From NCBI RefSeq assembly GCF_963678635.1, contig NC_087063.1:40998759-41058758 (forward strand): DNA of 60,000 nucleotides, given 5' to 3'. The notes beneath the pieces are model-generated. The model did no database searches. It was not told the DNA's origin and saw only the letters and a list, made by a program, of their open reading frames with translations. The DNA is from Symsagittifera roscoffensis. Its lineage: Eukaryota; Xenacoelomorpha; Acoela; Convolutidae. Below, piece after piece: positions 43,008-56,224 of this stretch; the first letter of the stretch is position 1; every line of letters starts with the position of its first letter. A program made the position numbers and the translations under genes.

Positions 43008-44762
43008 CGGATGGGTGGAACCTGATCTAAACTACATTTTATAATTGGATAAATTAGATATTTTACCACTGTAAAATATTTAATATTAACCAATCATAAT
43101 CCATCTAACTAACAACCCACTTATTTGTAAGTGCTGAAATTACTTGTAATTTCAGCACCAGAGAGATTTGAATTTAACTTAGAAATTAGTTGCCTCTCCA
43201 AGAGAACTTCAGCAGTTGCAATAAGCCAGTATACTCTAGACCTATTGAGCCTAGCAGAGACTAGTTAAACACCCTGAGACTAGTAGATATAAGAGTAAGA
43301 TTAGGATCGGTATTAGACTAAGAAGTTGCACGAATCTATCCGGCCGAAAATAAGATAGCGTGACGAGCAGACGGTGTACCCTATCCGAAATTACTCTATG
43401 AGTTAACCACATCGGTCATAACTCAGAAGATCTGCACTGAGTTTTCCACGCTTTTTTCTTTATTAAAACTTTTAGATTTAAAATGAGTTTGGTAGTCATT
43501 ATCAAAGGTAATTTTTGAATTTGGGTAATTGGGTTATCGATTGTTTTTGAAATTGAGAAACTAATTTGTAATTGGGGAGGTGGTGATTTGAAGATGAGTT
43601 TATTTGCACTACTCACTACCCAGGGCGTATGAAGGGAGGGGGCGGTGGTGGCGGACGCCTTTGACCTTTCAATGATTCGACATTTTCATCAACCAAAGGG
43701 TGCCCCTTTTGTATTGAATTACGACATAAGTTTTCGGTCAAACATTTCTAAAATTTTTCTGAAGGAGCCTCGAAAAAGCGCAATAGTGTGCCGAGAAAAA
43801 TGTCGAAGTGTTACAAAAATACCCCCCACCGTCAAAAATCTTCTGATATACATTTGTAATCAAACACTTAGCTTCTTTTAATCAGTTTTTTAATGAAACA
43901 GAAAACAGGGCTATCATACTTTGAGAAAATAAGTTTAAAACTGATTTCGATAATTAATAATCAAAATAAATATTTAAAGAAATGTGTAAGCTTCTAAAGG
44001 ATTGTATCATTTTTTCAAAAGTTTATTAGGGGCAATAACATCTAGAAAAGCTTTTCGATCAAAGTTTTCTTAACAAACACCAGGGAATCCAGTGTTCGAA
44101 GTTAACATAAACTACCGTGACATCACGTCTTGAAGTTATTTGATACCAATTGTTGACTTCGGTCGTATAAATAAAACTTTCTGGGATTCCTTATTGTTAT
44201 TTTGACTCTAACTTCAAGACAAAAGGTTAATCAACAAAAGATTAATCAAGCTTAAAATAGCTCAAGAATGTGCATCTAAATGTCAACTATCCGCCATAGT
44301 TTTTGACCTACCTCGACTATTGGCTCAAAATTAAAACTCAACCACGTTGAACTTCAGAAAACTTCAAAGTTATTAAATTGAATAAATAGTAAAATGTCAT
44401 AACGAGGCGGTGGAAATACATTCAAATCATTAATAACAATTATTGTTTTAAAGAATAGTCGGCATAATTTTTCAGCAGATATTAAAAATCTAAAAGTTCA
44501 GAGATATGAAGTTTTTTCTTCAATTTTTAGCTGTTTTTGCTTTGGCTTTGGTATGCCAATGTAAAAACATAAACGGGCATTTAAATTTTGCAAGATCGGT
44601 CGACCAGTGTCCAGATTTTTCGGCTTTGGGTAACTTTTCCCTAGATAGTTTCATGGGGGTCTGGCACGAGATCCTGAGATACCCCAACCCGATGGAAGTG
44701 GGCTGCTCGTGTGTGGTATCAGACTATGAAGTGAACAAATTGACAGATGAAGGTTTGTGGTT
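43008..44762 (+). repeat. Segmental duplication, copy 2 (1755 bp)
   Basis: Second copy of 40433-42187. It is continuous with the complete lipocalin gene and so is probably the original genomic context of exon 1. Confidence 0.95.
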
Positions 44763-45667
44763 TTAGCTTCAAAAATATAACCTAGATGAAAAAAAGCCCG
44801 CTGTAATCAAACACTAATCATTTGTATTGGTTGTGTGATTGTGTTTTGCTCAAAAAAGAAGTGCATACTTGTTTCAATGATACTTTAGTTACGTTGCTAT
44901 CAACGGTTATTAGCGTTGAGAAGAATAAATGGTCAGGTCAATCTTTATGAATAAAAAAATGGACTTTTTCTTAGATTTTGTAAATAATGATTTCTTTGAA
45001 ATCAGTTTTTTTGGTTTTAAGGCAAACACATTATTCTGAACATGACCTACGTACAAAACAGCGAGAGCAGAAACTCGGCACTCAATGTGCTCTACCCGAA
45101 CAACGACAACAAGGCCGAGTTCGTGTTCATGCCCGAGTACAACAAGAAGCCCAACGTGTTCTTCCTAGACACCGACTACTCCACCTACGCCCTGCAGTAT
45201 GGGTGCGACACTCTGTGGGGATACGGAACTGTCGAGTTCGCCTTCATTCTCTGTAAGCTACAGCTACTTTTAATAGTCGTAAACTGTAAAGAATTGCAAA
45301 TTTTCCTTGTAAAAAGTTTCTAGACTTAAAATATTTCAGGAGCGAAAATCTTTAAATTGTTTATCATCTGCAATATATGTGCAATACAAACCGGCTGTGT
45401 GAATTATATAGATAAGATCCTTTGCTCCACTTGAAGTCAACTCATTCTTCCTAATTGTTCATTCAATTTACTCTTTAAGAAAACCGTAAACTCATCAATG
45501 TAGAGAGAATGAAGTAATCATTTTTTTCTGTGACGTTTTTAGCGCGAACGGAAACTCTGCCGGCAGATTTGATCGAGACCCTCAAGCAGGAACTGGCTAC
45601 TAAGACTGGAACTGACGTCAGTCAGTTTGAAGAACCCCAGCACACCAACTGTGCCGTGCCTCAATAG
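44506..45667 (+). CDS. ApoD/Lazarillo-type secreted lipocalin, complete, three exons
   Basis: The exons are 44506-44752, 45022-45252 and 45543-45667 (TAG). Both introns are GT-AG and phase 1, and the product is 200 residues. It has a signal peptide (about 1-19), lipocalin motif 1 GVW at 51-53, motif 2 TDY at 133-135 in FLDTDYSTYALQYGC, and motif 3 Arg at 160-161 in SRTETLPADLIETL, which together define a kernel lipocalin of the ApoD group. Cysteines at 35, 67, 69, 144 and 195 can form the usual disulphides, and NFS (43-45) and NMT (89-91) are possible N-glycosylation sites. The fold is an extracellular eight-stranded barrel that carries a small hydrophobic ligand; the ligand is unknown. A truncated copy of exon 1 lies 2.6 kb upstream and a related gene lies 12.5 kb downstream. 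ATTAAA at 45791 may be the poly(A) signal. Confidence 0.9.
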
Positions 45668-45904
45668 ATTCAGTGTGCAAATGAACCTAACTGAACTCTT
45701 TATAGATTAGATTGTAGAAGAGAGATGTTATATGTCAATTGCTCTTGAATTAGAAGGTTTTGAAAACCGTACAAAAACTTTGTCAGAGCTATTAAAAGTC
45801 AGCAGCCGTCAGGGCAGTCAAACTAGGATGCAAAGCATTTAAGCTTACTTTATCTATTGTTTAGGTGGTCAGCGGTTTGATGCCGACCATGATACGTGGT
45901 TGAT

Positions 45905-46385
45905 GTTCAGTTGTTCAATGTTCCGACTTTCAAAGAAAGTGCGAAATAACTGGGGTTATTTTTTTATTCAGTCAACTTCGACTATTTAACTAAGCGTTTT
46001 GGAATGATTTTTTGAGCCATCTAAAAAAAATTGCTGACCTTGGCTCAAATTTAAAAAGGTATTTTATATGTCATCATTTTGTGAACTACTAGTGTTTGAA
46101 AATTTCAAATTCGACCAGTTTGTGTTAATTAATGCGCGACAAATTGCGTTCTTATAACACGCGTAAGCGGAAAAGTAATGCGTTCCCAATTGAATTGAGG
46201 CTAGCATTTTAGTCCTATTAAAACAATACGAGACGTTAAACACACCCTTTGTATTTTAGTGGGGGGATAAAAAGAAGAAAAAATGAAAAAAAAATCTATT
46301 TTTTATTTCGTCAATTATTCAATTAAAACTTAAAAAACAGTCGGAACAATCAGGGCTTCTCTTTAAAGACTCTTGAGCAGTCTTT
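45905..46385 (-). repeat. Hairpin-bearing dispersed repeat, copy K
   Basis: Reverse orientation. It runs from AATGTTCCGACTTTCAAAG to AGTCGGAACAATCAGGGCTTC; the hairpin arm is partly lost. Landmarks TTATAACACGCGTAAGCGG are present. Confidence 0.65.
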
Positions 46386-48371
46386 TGAAGAGAACGAATT
46401 AATTATGTTTGGGGTAGTTTTTTATTCAGTCAATTTTCAGCGATCGAAACAATAGTTATAACAAACAATTTTTGTCAAACTGAAGAAATCGACTCCCTGA
46501 AATCAAATTTAAAGATATATTTTAACTCCGATTGCTTCGTGCAAAATTCTCTTAGTTTGAAAATTGCCGTTTTGGCTCGCTTTGATAACTTTGTTCATAA
46601 TTTTGAAAGCGTAACGCAAACTATTTATGTGTGACGACTTATCTCGCGACAAAAAACGTTCCAATTTGAACCAGCTAAGCTAATCGATCGTTATAATTCC
46701 GTTACTTGAGTTTTTGGACTTGGTCTTTGATATTATCTAAAACTGATAGTTTTCTTTTACTTTTGAGTATCAAGAGTTACGCTGTAACGACCAAGTTCCT
46801 GGATGAAATTTCTATCAAAAGAAGCCTCTTACACAGATCAAAAGAGTTCTAAAAGATTAAATTGCAAAAATCTGTAGAAAAAAGTATTTTCGTGCTTGAA
46901 AATCGAAAAATGTCAATTTCACTATGTACAAATCAAAACATTTGCTTAAAAAATAAATTTTACTCGTTTTTCCTAAATTTTGGGAAATTTTACCTTTCTG
47001 AACTTTGCTGGGCCGGAAAAAGGCTTCTTTTGATGAAAATTTGAAATCAATTAAAATGGTAGTTCTCGCGTAGTTCTTGATTTGACCTGTTTTATGGTAA
47101 GACTTTGGTTCCAGATTTGTCGAAATAAATTAGTATGTTTTAGTTCAGATGCAATTTTCAGCAATATTTGTTCTCTTCTTAATTGTCTAATCCAGACCCA
47201 ATATGAGACAAAATCGTTTGAAAATTTTGTTTGTTTTGTCCGGTTAATTTAAATCAATTCTGTAAAATTTAAAATAATAAAGACTAATGCAATGACCTGG
47301 ATATGAGAATTATTTTAAACAAAAGATTGGGTCCAAAAAATTATAAAGTTATATGAAGACAATAGTACTTCCCCCCTACAATAATTTCCGTTAATTTTAA
47401 ACAATTGAACTTTTTTAATTTTAAGCATGACTGGCAGAGAATCGTGCAGAGTTAAAGAAAATGTAGATTGTAATGTTTTTGGAAAGTGATGTTGCCGCCT
47501 GAATGACACTGGAAGTTCAAACACTGAAAAGTTTAATATTTATCAAAATAAACCATCAGAAATATATGGAAAATGAATGAAATTAGATTTTACTGGGCAA
47601 CAAAAACGTAAAACAATCCAAATTTTTTTTTAAAAAATCCTTCTTTTTTAGCCCTTCTTTTTAATGCTCAAATAAACTACTTCCGAAAAAAAATGCAATC
47701 GAAAATCGATATATAACGTAACGTAACAGACCATGCTTGATTTTTCTTATGAATGAATTAGAAAAATTTCTGAATCCAGAGTTATTGTTTTGTTCAATTG
47801 GTAATATAACAAACAACCACTTTCAATTTTTGAAAAAGAATACCACTACAATGATTTTTGTAAAAGTATAATTTAAAAAAACTTAATTAATAAAATATTA
47901 AAAAACAGAGTAAAATAAATTTAATTATCGAGAACAATCGATTCACTGCTGATGTTTTTTGATATAGCAGAGAATCAAAAATTGATGGCAAAAATTAATT
48001 ATGCTAGGCTAGCAATGACCGTTTTGAATTGATTTAGCTTTTTCTAAAGAGATCTGTGTCCTCTGAAAACTTTGTGTACACTTGTAGGACTGCTTTAAAA
48101 TATTCAATAAAATAAAATTTCTGGAACGCCTCAAATTAATGCAGCTCAGAAAATATCATCAGCAAAATATATGTCAATGAAATCAGTAAACAGAAAAAAA
48201 ACTGTGTTCTTTCCTGAAAAAAGAAACAAAAAAGTCATCAGGGCCTATATAAGGACGTACATACTGGCTTTAGAGGATAAATTTTTTTAAGATAAACTTT
48301 TCATACATGGATGTTTATTTTTCAACAAAAATCGAATATTAATTTGTAAAACAATTGGCTTTGGCCAAGCG
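46386..48371. other. AT-rich spacer
   Basis: No gene, repeat or RNA recognised. The frames at 46862-47044 and 47315-47524 carry no domain. Confidence 0.4.
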
Positions 48372-48830
48372 CTGACTTTAGGTCTTATGTTACAAAACGG
48401 CCCAAAATCAAAATCTTTTTATCTTCTAGCTAAAATTAATGCGGCAGATTTTGATTGGCTAATATTAGCGAATCAAAATCAAACAACATGGTCAGGCATG
48501 TCAGTCAACTGTTCGAGCAGAAAAAAATATTAGCCGAAGTAATTGGAAATGTGAACCTTAGTCAATTAATAAAACTAATTTCTCGTTTTTTTTGAGAAAT
48601 TATACCCAAAGAAAAAATTCAGTTATATGGTTTTAACGCGAAAAAATTCTATCGTTTTGATCTTTTCTGCAAATAGTTTTTATCAGCTTTAAATTTTAAT
48701 TGAAGAGCGGGACCATGTTGTTTACATTTGTATGGCTAATGGACCAATCAAAATCAACCATATATTGACTTAAGACCAAGATGTGAAAATACTTATTTTG
48801 GGCCGTTTTGTGCATAAGACCCCTGACTTT
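48372..48830. mobile_element. 443-bp MITE with 8-bp target duplication
   Basis: The element is 48380-48822. The left end AGGTCTTATGTTACAAAACG and the right end, complement GGGTCTTATGCACAAAACG, form inverted repeats of about 28 bp that continue through GCCCAAAAT. Exact direct repeats CTGACTTT flank it at 48372-48379 and 48823-48830. The 8-bp TSD suggests hAT-type transposition. No transposase frame. Confidence 0.85.
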
Positions 48831-49089
48831 GACTAAAGTTTTTCATTGGTTTGTGACAACAAAAAATAATCGACTTTAAGTCAACGAATGATTGGGTCAG
48901 CAATAGTTTTTGCTAAGAATTGCAAGCAGGCCTGGAATTGTATGGCCATTTAATTCTCCGCAAAAGGCCATCCGCAATGTTCAGTGCTTTTTTCACTGTT
49001 TATCAATTTTTCTAATTGATTTCAGACTCAAAAAGTCAGAATCAATATTTTTCTATGTTTCCACTTGAAATGTAAGTTTGAAAAGCAAA
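48831..49089. other. Spacer
   Basis: Nothing recognised. Confidence 0.3.
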
Positions 49090-49672
49090 TGTAAACTGGA
49101 ACTTGAATGCAGTAAAACCAGAGTCAAATAAAAACACATGGCTGAGAGGCCTTCGATTCCCACCTAGGCCACATGGCCATTTAGTTGTGAAAAGGGAAAA
49201 AGTTCGGTTATCTTATTTTACTATTTTTACGTAATAGTAATGTAATAGTTAGGCAATATTTACGTAAATCTTAGTAATTTAAAAAAAAAACTACAGACGC
49301 TCGTATACCGAGCTCGTCTAAGCGTAAAACGTGAAACCAATCGATTTCAAACTTGTCCGTCCTCAAAAACACAGGTTTTTGCCTGCTAACTTTCGTGTTT
49401 TCTGTCAAGTATTGCTGCTTTAGCTACCTACGATTAATATTGCTTATATGATCTAAGCTTATATGCTCTGTTGATTTTTTATGGTTTTTTCCGAGACAAA
49501 ATTACGCAGTTTTCTTCTTTTTTTTTCCGATTAATTTGGATTGAAATTAATTTATTCAACTCGAAATTTTCTTAGTTTAGTTAAGAGCGTTTGCTGGTCA
49601 ACCGATCTACGATCCGATCTACTCTCTACAGACCCGAGCAACCGGACAGACCGAATGTGAGTGGTAGAAACA
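49090..49672 (+). repeat. 5' LTR of the BEL/Pao element
   Basis: Aligns with 57079-57707 through GAATGCAGTAAAA, CGTATACCGAGCTCGTCT, ATATGCTCTGTTGATTTTTTATGG and CAACCGGACAGACC, ending AGAAACA. The start at TG and the end at CA are chosen from the alignment and the adjacent primer site; the exact start is uncertain by a few bases. It lacks most of a tRNA-like segment present in the 3' LTR. Confidence 0.8.
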
Positions 49673-49690
49673 TGGTCCGCCGACAAATCT
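49673..49690 (+). other. Candidate primer-binding site
   Basis: TGGTCCGCCGACAAATCT directly follows the 5' LTR end. Retroelement primer sites start with TGG, complementary to the CCA tail of a tRNA. I cannot name the tRNA. Confidence 0.55.
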
Positions 49691-51699
49691 GACAAAAATA
49701 ATCTTCAAAAATAAATTCTGACAAAAATATATTTCGATAAAACACTATTACCTGGAGACGATTATCAGACAGGGAATCATTCAGTTAGAAGACCAAAGTC
49801 GAGTCATTGATCTATATTGGAATCAGACTAATCGCTCCGGCGAAAACTGGAAATCTGAACTCAGTAGTGACCCGAATGGCTGATATCCAAGTTTAAAAGC
49901 AACAATCTGAAGAGTGTCAAGATTTGCGGAGGCATCCAGTTTGGCCAGTATTGCAGAAAACTATTCTCGGGTATCAAGAATTTCAGCGGATTGTCCAGGT
50001 GTCGTGTGAACACTAGAAGTTTGTGTGTGGTCTTTCCCGATTGACAGCTGCCTACAAATGTCGTTTGTTTTGTAGAGGCCTATGGGTATCGAGAAAATCT
50101 GAGGGTAATTAAACAGAAATCCTGATCACAACACACCACTTCAGAGGCAGCTGAGCAGTTTCAGCTCCTGAGGTTTACTCAGACACCTGGAAGTGTGGAG
50201 AGCTGCCAGAAAGCAGTTTTTGGCGAACAACCTCTGCAAAACCAGTAAAATCGTAAAATTATAATTGAACGCAAACTCAAATTTTTCGTAATACTTTCAC
50301 TGCAATATTTGATTTTCTGGTAATTTATGCGACTTTGTGAAGATACTTCATAACCTATAAGGCCGTTGCTGGTGTTTGATGTGATAACATTGATGTTTGA
50401 TGTGTTTGACAGCACACACAAAAAGTAGCCACTGATTAAAACGAAAAAAAAAAACCAAAAAACCCGAAATCCATAAATCAAAAAAATCAAAACAGAAATC
50501 AAAAAATAATTTGAGTTTATACCCGAACTCGAACTGATCGGATAGACACAAATTTTGAATATTTTCCCTAATTGATTAATTTTGATACCAACGTGATCGA
50601 AATCGGGAACACAAAAAAAATTGGAAAACATACAAAATTTTTTCAAAAAGCGTGCTAATCAGCCAGAAGAACGTATGTGTTGCTTGACCTAGCAATTTGA
50701 TAGACCTTTAGCTTCATATAATTTAAATCTCTTCGAGTTTCTCTCAACTCCGGTTGCTTCCGCGAAGGTTTTGGTTTCTCAAAATCTGGATGACTTGATT
50801 TCAATCCTTTTTTCATTTTTTTTGTCAAATTGCGTCCATAAATGTACATCCTAGCCGCTAGTTGGTTAAGTCACACACTGCCTTTAACATCGCAAAACTG
50901 TATTTTTGATAATTGTCTCGCTAATCCTGGTTTAAGTCTTATCTATAACGCAGTAAGCCAGCGAAAAACTGTTCAATATTACTTAAATAGTTAATGATCT
51001 AATATGACTAATTTAGTAATCTGGAACGATCTGAATAATAATTCTGTCGATCGGCAATGCAGCAAAAACAATTGAGCTCTCTGGCAGAACGAATTACTTA
51101 ATATCCTAACTCAATATTAAATTAATATGATCGCTATTATAAACTGTCACCGCGCTGAAACACAAGAGTCATATAAGTTCCTAGATACATCTGGTATATC
51201 GGCAATAAGTATAACGAAAGACCTTATTTCAAAAAGAAAAACAAAGGATGAGCATTTATTTCGACAATATCTAGAATTTTATCGAAAAGCTCATCTTGTA
51301 GTGAAAACGTTCACAATAGTTAGAAGGTAACATAAAAACTTACGCTTTCTGAAACAAGGCCATCTCAGAAAAAATTTTGAGCGGAAACGAACACTCGTCT
51401 AGTTGCCTCAGCTGCCCATTTTGAGTAATTTGAAATACAAACTAATTGTAATGTAAAATTTGATCGTATCTATTACTTTTTCACCAATCGCCGTAAATCC
51501 TAAGTTGGACTACCCGCCCATCTTACTAAATTAAAATGTGACGATCAGTTTGCAACTCCGGTTTATTTTGTGAAGCTGTTGGGAGTGGCATTACACTTGA
51601 CTAAAATGCCCCCTTTTTCAAAAAAACCTTAATCACAGTTTTTCTAGCTGAGTTTAAGTTGTAGTAGTGTCAGTTATTCACATTCAAACAATCAAAAAG

Positions 51700-53620
51700 T
51701 GTTTTGAGAGACCTAGAAGGTATGAGGAAGAGTTTTAACAACCTCATACTAAACTCAGAGGCTCCCTCCAATCAAATGTAAGGGCAGCGAAAGTCGAAAA
51801 ATTGAGCAGTCAATACAAAAGAGCATTAGAAAACGCTATGAGAAAGAATGATTAATTGTGTAGCCTCGCTGATCACACTGTTGAGCCAAGTAAAGAGCTC
51901 AAAGATCTCGAGTTGTGTTTGGAGAATATAACTGACACCCACGACCAGCTGCTGGAAGAAACGCAGATGAATTTACACTCGAGTGAAACTTTGCGTTTAG
52001 ATTCTGGAGATGAAAAATCACAAACATCTCAAACATGGAAATCTTCTTCCATATTGAGCGGATGAATGCGTTGGATATCAACACACTCTAAGGCTACTTT
52101 ATTGACCTCAAGTCAGCGCATAAGGGAACTAGAAATAGCAAAAATGCGTCGCGAAGAAATTGAAAGGCAGAACAAATTTGCTATTTGCCTTCAGCAAAAG
52201 GCAAACGAGTTGGATCTGGAAAAAATTGCTGAAGACAATCAAAGAAAGTTGATTGAGGCAAAAATGGTCGAAACTGAGCTTAAAGACGCTGAACTGGAGA
52301 TCGATCTGGACATGAAAAAAAATCTTCTGCTATCAAGCAGCACTTACAAGGTTTTCCCTCAGGCTCAAACCAAAGACTGGGTGCATGTCGCCATCGAGAA
52401 TCGGTCAGAATCAATCAGAATCAGGCATAAGCATTGACCTCAAAATAATTTACAACAACACAAAAAGGTCAATTTGGTTGAATCATCTGTATTAGCGGTC
52501 ACAATTTATCCGGAAAACACTTTCTTCTTTGTTCCAACTTGTTTCAACAAAACAGTAATTCTCTCGTCAGCATCAGCTGAACCGCTCGCCGCCCACTTTT
52601 CTGGAAAACCTTTTCCATCATCAACTACCGCAAGCTCCACCGCTTGCTCCAACAACTTCTATTTCTTCATCAGATGCAGGATTATCATTGGATAACGTTT
52701 TGTATATAAGCCTCGCTCAATCAACATGCTTCGTATCGGTACAACTGACCTTTACTTGTCCGCGGTTGGGTCATTTTATACCGAATATGACTATTTGAGG
52801 GCTTGCTCCCTCAACATCTGGACTTGGTTGTGTTACTAATAATTGTGCACCACAGTTGAGACCTTTTACATCCTGCAGGCGAATAATGCAGCCATCCGCT
52901 TCAATTAACTCATACAACTCTGGTGGAACTGTTTACTACAACCCACAAATGCTAGACGAACCAGCACAATCTTTGTCACAACCCATTCTTATGCGTATAG
53001 CGCGCCGGGTTCTGTACCAGCAATAGTACCGCAGCCGCATCACCTTGCTTCTTCCTCGTATAAACCATCGTCTGATCCGAAAACCGTACAGGTTTGAAAA
53101 AAGACGTCCTAACCGATATTCGAAAGGATTCATTACCGCAATGGAAATTTACCCAATACAACGGTGACCTGCTCCAGTTGCACGAATGGATTGAGCAGTG
53201 TAGAAGTGTTGTGGACTCACAAAACTTGTCCGATGATGTTAAATTAAAACGCCTGAAAACTTTGGTCATCGGTAAAGTAAAGTCTGCTTCAGCGCATTTT
53301 GCATATAGCGGTGCAATGTACAAGGATGCTCTGGTGAAACTTGAGCGAAACGTAACTACTCGTCCGTGCATATCTGGATAAAGTCAACAATACACCGCCC
53401 GTTAAGAGTCTTGGACGCTCCACACCGTTAAGCGCGGTCTACAAGCTCAATCTTTAGTAGACTTGAACGATTGGCTTGAAGACAAAGCCGAAGCACATGA
53501 GGACATGCGTCCCTCTCCTAAGCCGGAAGATAACTCTTCACGAACAAAGACACCCGTTAAAGTTTTTTCCGCGAATCCTCAAGCTAAATCGAGCTAAATC
53601 CTCAGTATAGTCCCTGTTTG
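51700..53620 (+). pseudogene. BEL/Pao gag region
   Basis: 51856-52065 and 52066-52437 are adjacent frames with a charged coiled-coil segment (ELEIAKMRREEIERQNKF). 53094-53381 reads QWKFTQYNGDLLQLHEWIEQ and LKRLKTLVIGKVKSAS, the pattern of the Pao gag DUF1759 domain. Stops separate the blocks. In retrotransposons this region forms the particle; here it cannot be expressed whole. Confidence 0.7.
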
Positions 53621-54330
53621 CAATGTAAAGTCAAGCATGTACTTTGGAAACGTATCGTCTTAAAAAAAAACCAATTCAACGCGCAAGCTTTGTTTTTCTT
53701 GCTTTCAAGGAAATCACGTGTTTAAGAAATGCCCTAAACCGAAAACATGTCCCAAATACGAATGCAAGAGCACACACAATGAATTATTGCATGGAGCTGA
53801 GCGCCTTCCAGTCAGTTTTCCACAAAATAACTCATCTGGCAGTGCTCTCCTCATAACTGTGTATACTCCTGAAGTTAAAACAGAATCAAAGGCGTGTGTT
53901 GCTTATAATTGTGCATCCAGTACTTATGAAACTAATGCACTCATGTTTCTGGCGCAGCCTGCAGCCGTCCTTGTTTTTCATTCGATTGCGCCCGTATACT
54001 TAACCGAACAAATTACAAAATTAAATTAACTGTTAGTGAAATCAATTTCAACGAGATTATTGCCTCTGAACAAGTTGACTTAACAGTCACATCTGAATTT
54101 AATCCAGAAATTTTTTTCTCTGTTTGCACTTATGTCAAATATGATACAAATATAGGTTCAGACATAATCAAGGTTTCAAAGTTGCAAGAGAAGTATCCTC
54201 ACTTGGAAGCTGTTAATCCCGCCACATACTGATATGCGGTTGTAGAAATGATATTAGGACAAGATGTTTATGAGTTTATCCGTCCCCATGAGTACTGCCA
54301 GGATAAAAATCATTAAGCTCCTTTCACCTT
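53621..54330 (+). pseudogene. BEL/Pao zinc knuckles and degenerate protease region
   Basis: 53625-53790 has CLQCKVKH and, after a frame change, CFSCFQGNHVFKKC then CPKPKTC and HNELLHG, the paired Cys/His knuckles typical of Pao gag-pol junctions. 53840-54030 is at the place of the aspartic protease (DUF1758), but the expected DSG active-site triad is not visible. 54240-54290 has EMILGQDVYEFIRP, the conserved end of that domain. Confidence 0.65.
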
Positions 54331-55415
54331 TCGTCTTCTTATTGGGTGGGTCTTAACAGATCCTCTTCTTTCCTGCAGGGGTCTATACTCCACATGCTTC
54401 AAATGCAATATCGAGGATGAAAGCTTACTAGAGCAGGTCAAATCCTGGTATGAACTTAAATCATACGGTGCGTACAAACAAGTAGACGCTAGGTCCTCAA
54501 CTGAAGAGAGGGCGAATCAAACTCTGGAGTCAACTATTATACACGATGGTCATAGATACTCTGTCGGCATGCTCTGAGTTGAAGACAGACCAATTTTTTT
54601 TTTTCAGCATTGCCTCACTTAAAGTCTTCGAAAAACGTTCAGACAAAGACGAAATAGTTAGAGAGTCAAACGCAAAAACAATTTGTCGTGACGTTTATGT
54701 CAAAGGGTATGTAATCAAAGTTAATGCCCACGAACCCAGTGGTAACCGATGTGACAACCTACCAGTACACCCGACATAACTTCAGAGCTCGGGATTGTGC
54801 CACATGTGCTAATTTAGCACTTAATAAAACCGCACGTGACAATCAAACCTTTTTTCCAGAAGCAGTTTCTGCAGTGATTCAAAGCTTCTATATGGACGAC
54901 TAGCTTGAGTCGCTCATAGAACCTGAAGAAGCTTTGAAATTAAGTAAAAACTTTTTTACAATTTCTTGAATTGGGAGGTTTCAGTTTGACAAAGTTTGTA
55001 AGCGATATAATTATTATACAAAATGAGTTGAGTGCGTCAAGCGGCGAATGAGGTCAAAAAAACTTTAGACAGTGAAGATGAAGCATCACATTTTTTTTAA
55101 TGGGACCACATATATGACACATTAGTTATCAGCCGAGGTGTAAATTAAGAATTGAAAAACAGTGTTACACAGCGCACTGTCCTATCTTTTTTCTCCTCAG
55201 TGTTCGACCCCATTGTGTTAGTCGCTCCATACACTGTGAGATCACGTCTTCTCTTGGAAGATATTTGGAGAATCAGTGGTCAACAATGGGATGATTCCCC
55301 TCCAGAAAACTTGACTGAAATTTTCTTCGAATGGCATTCCGGCCTACCGATCTTAGGTCAGCTTACAATTTCTAGCTGTTATTTTGTGTATGCAGTTGAA
55401 AAAATTGAATTTTAA
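54331..55415 (+). pseudogene. BEL/Pao reverse transcriptase and A17 region
   Basis: 54345-54580 shows IGWVLTDPLLS and EERANQTLESTIIHDGHRYS, the N-terminal fingers region. 54785-54900 shows CATCANLALNKTARDN and the catalytic SFYMDD, followed at once by a TAG (54901). After further breaks, 55180-55340 has FDPIVLVAPYTVRSRLLLED, the start of the Pao-specific A17-like segment between RT and RNase H. Confidence 0.75.
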
Positions 55416-55880
55416 TTGTCTGGCGGTAGTTCGCAAGAGATTTTCTGTGCAGTTGGATTTCTTCGTGCGCGCTTTATCGAAACTCAAGAGAGCAAACTCT
55501 TGCTCGCGAGGAGCAACAAACTATTGATTGCGAAAACGCGAGTAGCATTAATGAAGGCCACGTCTATCCCTAAACTAGAATTGCCAGCTGCCTTATTCAC
55601 CACCCGCCTCAAAGAGGATATGATTAAAGCACTTAACATCCCGATAAACGATGTCTTCATATGGACAGACAGCACCACCAAGCTCCAGTGACTCCATTCG
55701 TCATCAAAGCAACCAGTTTTTGTCGCAAACTGAGCAGGCGAAATTCTTGAAGTCACCACCGTAGACGAGTGCTATCATGCCGACACCGGAAACAATCCTG
55801 CAGACATGGGCACCCGAGGTATTGTCACAGAAGCTATAAAAGACAGCAGCTGGACCCAAAGTCCAAGCTTCCTATGAACC
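55416..55880 (+). pseudogene. BEL/Pao RNase H-like region
   Basis: SGGSSQEIFCAVGFLRARF, KTRVALMKATSIPKLELPAA and VFIWTDSTT match the Pao RNase H segment (K.RVAP....IPRLEL.A, and .WTDS). 55780-55880 in another frame reads NNPADMGTRG and DSSWTQSPSFL, a highly diagnostic Pao motif. A frame break lies near 55690. Confidence 0.75.
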
Positions 55881-56224
55881 TCTGTCCGCATGTTGAGGTT
55901 GTCACCAAAATAAGACTCAAAGGTCCCGTTGACGATGTTATTGATACCACATTAAACTTCGTCGCAAATCCGTCACCAACTGAGCCCGTCATCAATTGGC
56001 CTCGATGCAGCTCTTTTGTTACGCTGTTACGCATCTTAGCATTGATCCTCAGATTAAATTCTAAGTTCCGTCATTACCGTGAAGCAGCTCGAAAATGCAA
56101 AAAATAAATTTTTACTTCTCTCACAAACAGTAGCATTCGCGATAGAATTGAAATTACTAAATTATGAGAACCTGTAAATAACTTAAGTCCTATTGCAACA
56201 CAGAACAAATTCGAATTCAGAACA

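Noticed and set aside
50179-50646. 155-codon minus-strand frame
   Set aside because: Lies in the leader of the BEL/Pao element on the opposite strand, with low-complexity Phe/Ile-rich composition.
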